Of a DNA stretch of 5,697 bases, positions 5,376-5,697 are shown piece after piece. The position numbers were made by a program, and so were the translations under genes. How positions within the stretch are numbered: position 1 is the first letter of the stretch; each line of letters begins with the position of its first letter. The stretch is from Thermoproteota archaeon. Its GTDB lineage: Archaea; Korarchaeota; JAOZGF01. The notes below the pieces were generated by a model. It was not told where the DNA came from and did no database searches. It was given only the letters and a program-made list of their open reading frames with translations. The stretch is from positions 1-5,697 of the forward strand of contig JAOZGF010000056.1 in NCBI GenBank assembly GCA_027491845.1. The letters run 5' to 3'.

Positions 5376-5402
5376 TTTGTTAAATTTGTTAAGTTTGTTA
5401 AT
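5376..5402. repeat. Three tandem copies of 9-bp TTTGTTAAN
   Basis: TTTGTTAAA, TTTGTTAAG and TTTGTTAAT follow one another directly, beginning 2 nt after the acylphosphatase-like stop codon. Being T-rich and immediately 3' of the gene, the array may assist transcript termination; it may equally be simple slippage. Confidence 0.8.
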
Positions 5403-5633
5403 GTTCCCTTTTTGAAGGTCATTTCTTCGGAAAAGGTTATCAGCGAATAAGAAAGGCAAATATTCTCATGAAATGCAAAGTGAGACATGGACGAGAGAAA
5501 ATATTGATAGAGTAAACAAGTATACCTTCACTTGGCTTTCATAGGACTTGGGAGGCTAGGATTGTTAACATTAGGAGTTTGCGTTGAGGATTTTAAAAAG
5601 GTTAGCTAAAGAAACATGTAAATTGCAAATTGT
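5403..5633. other. Convergent intergenic region without visible gene
   Basis: No ORF of useful length and no RNA gene can be recognised on either strand. The region separates two genes that point toward each other, so it should contain two 3' ends; on the minus strand TTTCTTTAG and CCTTTTTAAAA at about 5593-5617 are possible T-rich ends for the gene entering from the right. Confidence 0.35.
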
Positions 5634-5697
5634 TTAGTTTGTTTTTTCAAATAACCTTATCGCGTATTGCCCATATTCGGTTAGGGGAATGGTGTGG
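5634..5697 (-). CDS. C-terminal end of an unidentified protein (cut by window edge)
   Basis: One minus-strand frame is open from the right edge to a TAA at 5636-5634 and reads HTIPLTEYGQYAIRLFEKTN at its end; the other minus-strand frames contain stops within the same stretch. An LTEYG motif followed by an amphipathic helix is the kind of ending seen in winged-helix regulators, but 20 residues are too few for a family call. It is the only reading frame at this edge that looks protein-like, and T-rich sequence follows its stop. It could also be a chance opening. Confidence 0.4.
   Translation of the reverse strand, partial: HTIPLTEYGQYAIRLFEKTN

Noticed and set aside
5201..5488. Minus-strand frame of 95 codons with repeated residues
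   Set aside because: Its repeats are the reverse reading of the 21-bp heptad units and the 9-bp array; it has no ribosome site or homology.
5403..5633. Possible tRNA or box C/D RNA in the convergent gap
   Set aside because: No cloverleaf arms, TTCGA-type loop or paired RTGATGA and CTGA boxes could be found.

Overview
The window looks like chromosomal DNA from an archaeon. The supporting signs are GGTG-type Shine-Dalgarno sites spaced 6 to 9 nt from the starts, A/T-rich TATA-like boxes about 20 to 35 bp upstream of several genes, T-rich stretches instead of GC-hairpin terminators, an SGCIG lipobox followed by a Thr/Pro linker, and an acylphosphatase fused to a QDEML heptad coil, a form I know from archaea. 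A lineage such as Bathyarchaeia or another Thermoproteota would fit, but this is inference; no rRNA, tRNA or other phylogenetic marker is present.

The left part (1-2488) is read on the minus strand. A 4-oxalocrotonate-tautomerase-like gene lies furthest upstream, then a family 5 solute-binding lipoprotein, then the first 121 codons of a DppB/OppB-type permease that runs off the left edge. The last two form the start of a peptide/oligopeptide-type ABC importer operon; the second permease and the ATPases would lie beyond position 1. The tautomerase appears to begin at a rare ATT codon, which places the catalytic proline second.

The middle and right part (2748-5374) is read on the plus strand as three separately spaced genes: a small protein with a Cys-Cys motif resembling the CC/Se-motif (HesB-like) family, a complex I 49-kDa/NuoD-like protein with no other complex I or hydrogenase subunit near it, and an acylphosphatase-like protein with a heptad-repeat coiled-coil tail. 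The NuoD-like protein lacks the four [NiFe] cysteines and also appears to lack the quinone-site His and Tyr of true NuoD. The 323-bp gap before it contains a perfect 13-bp inverted repeat and other dyads.

At the right edge the last 20 codons of a minus-strand frame enter the window. Apart from the transporter operon, nothing joins these genes into one pathway. No CRISPR array, insertion sequence, rRNA or tRNA was seen. The best candidates for something new are the orphan NuoD-like protein with its dyad-rich upstream region and the ATT-started tautomerase.
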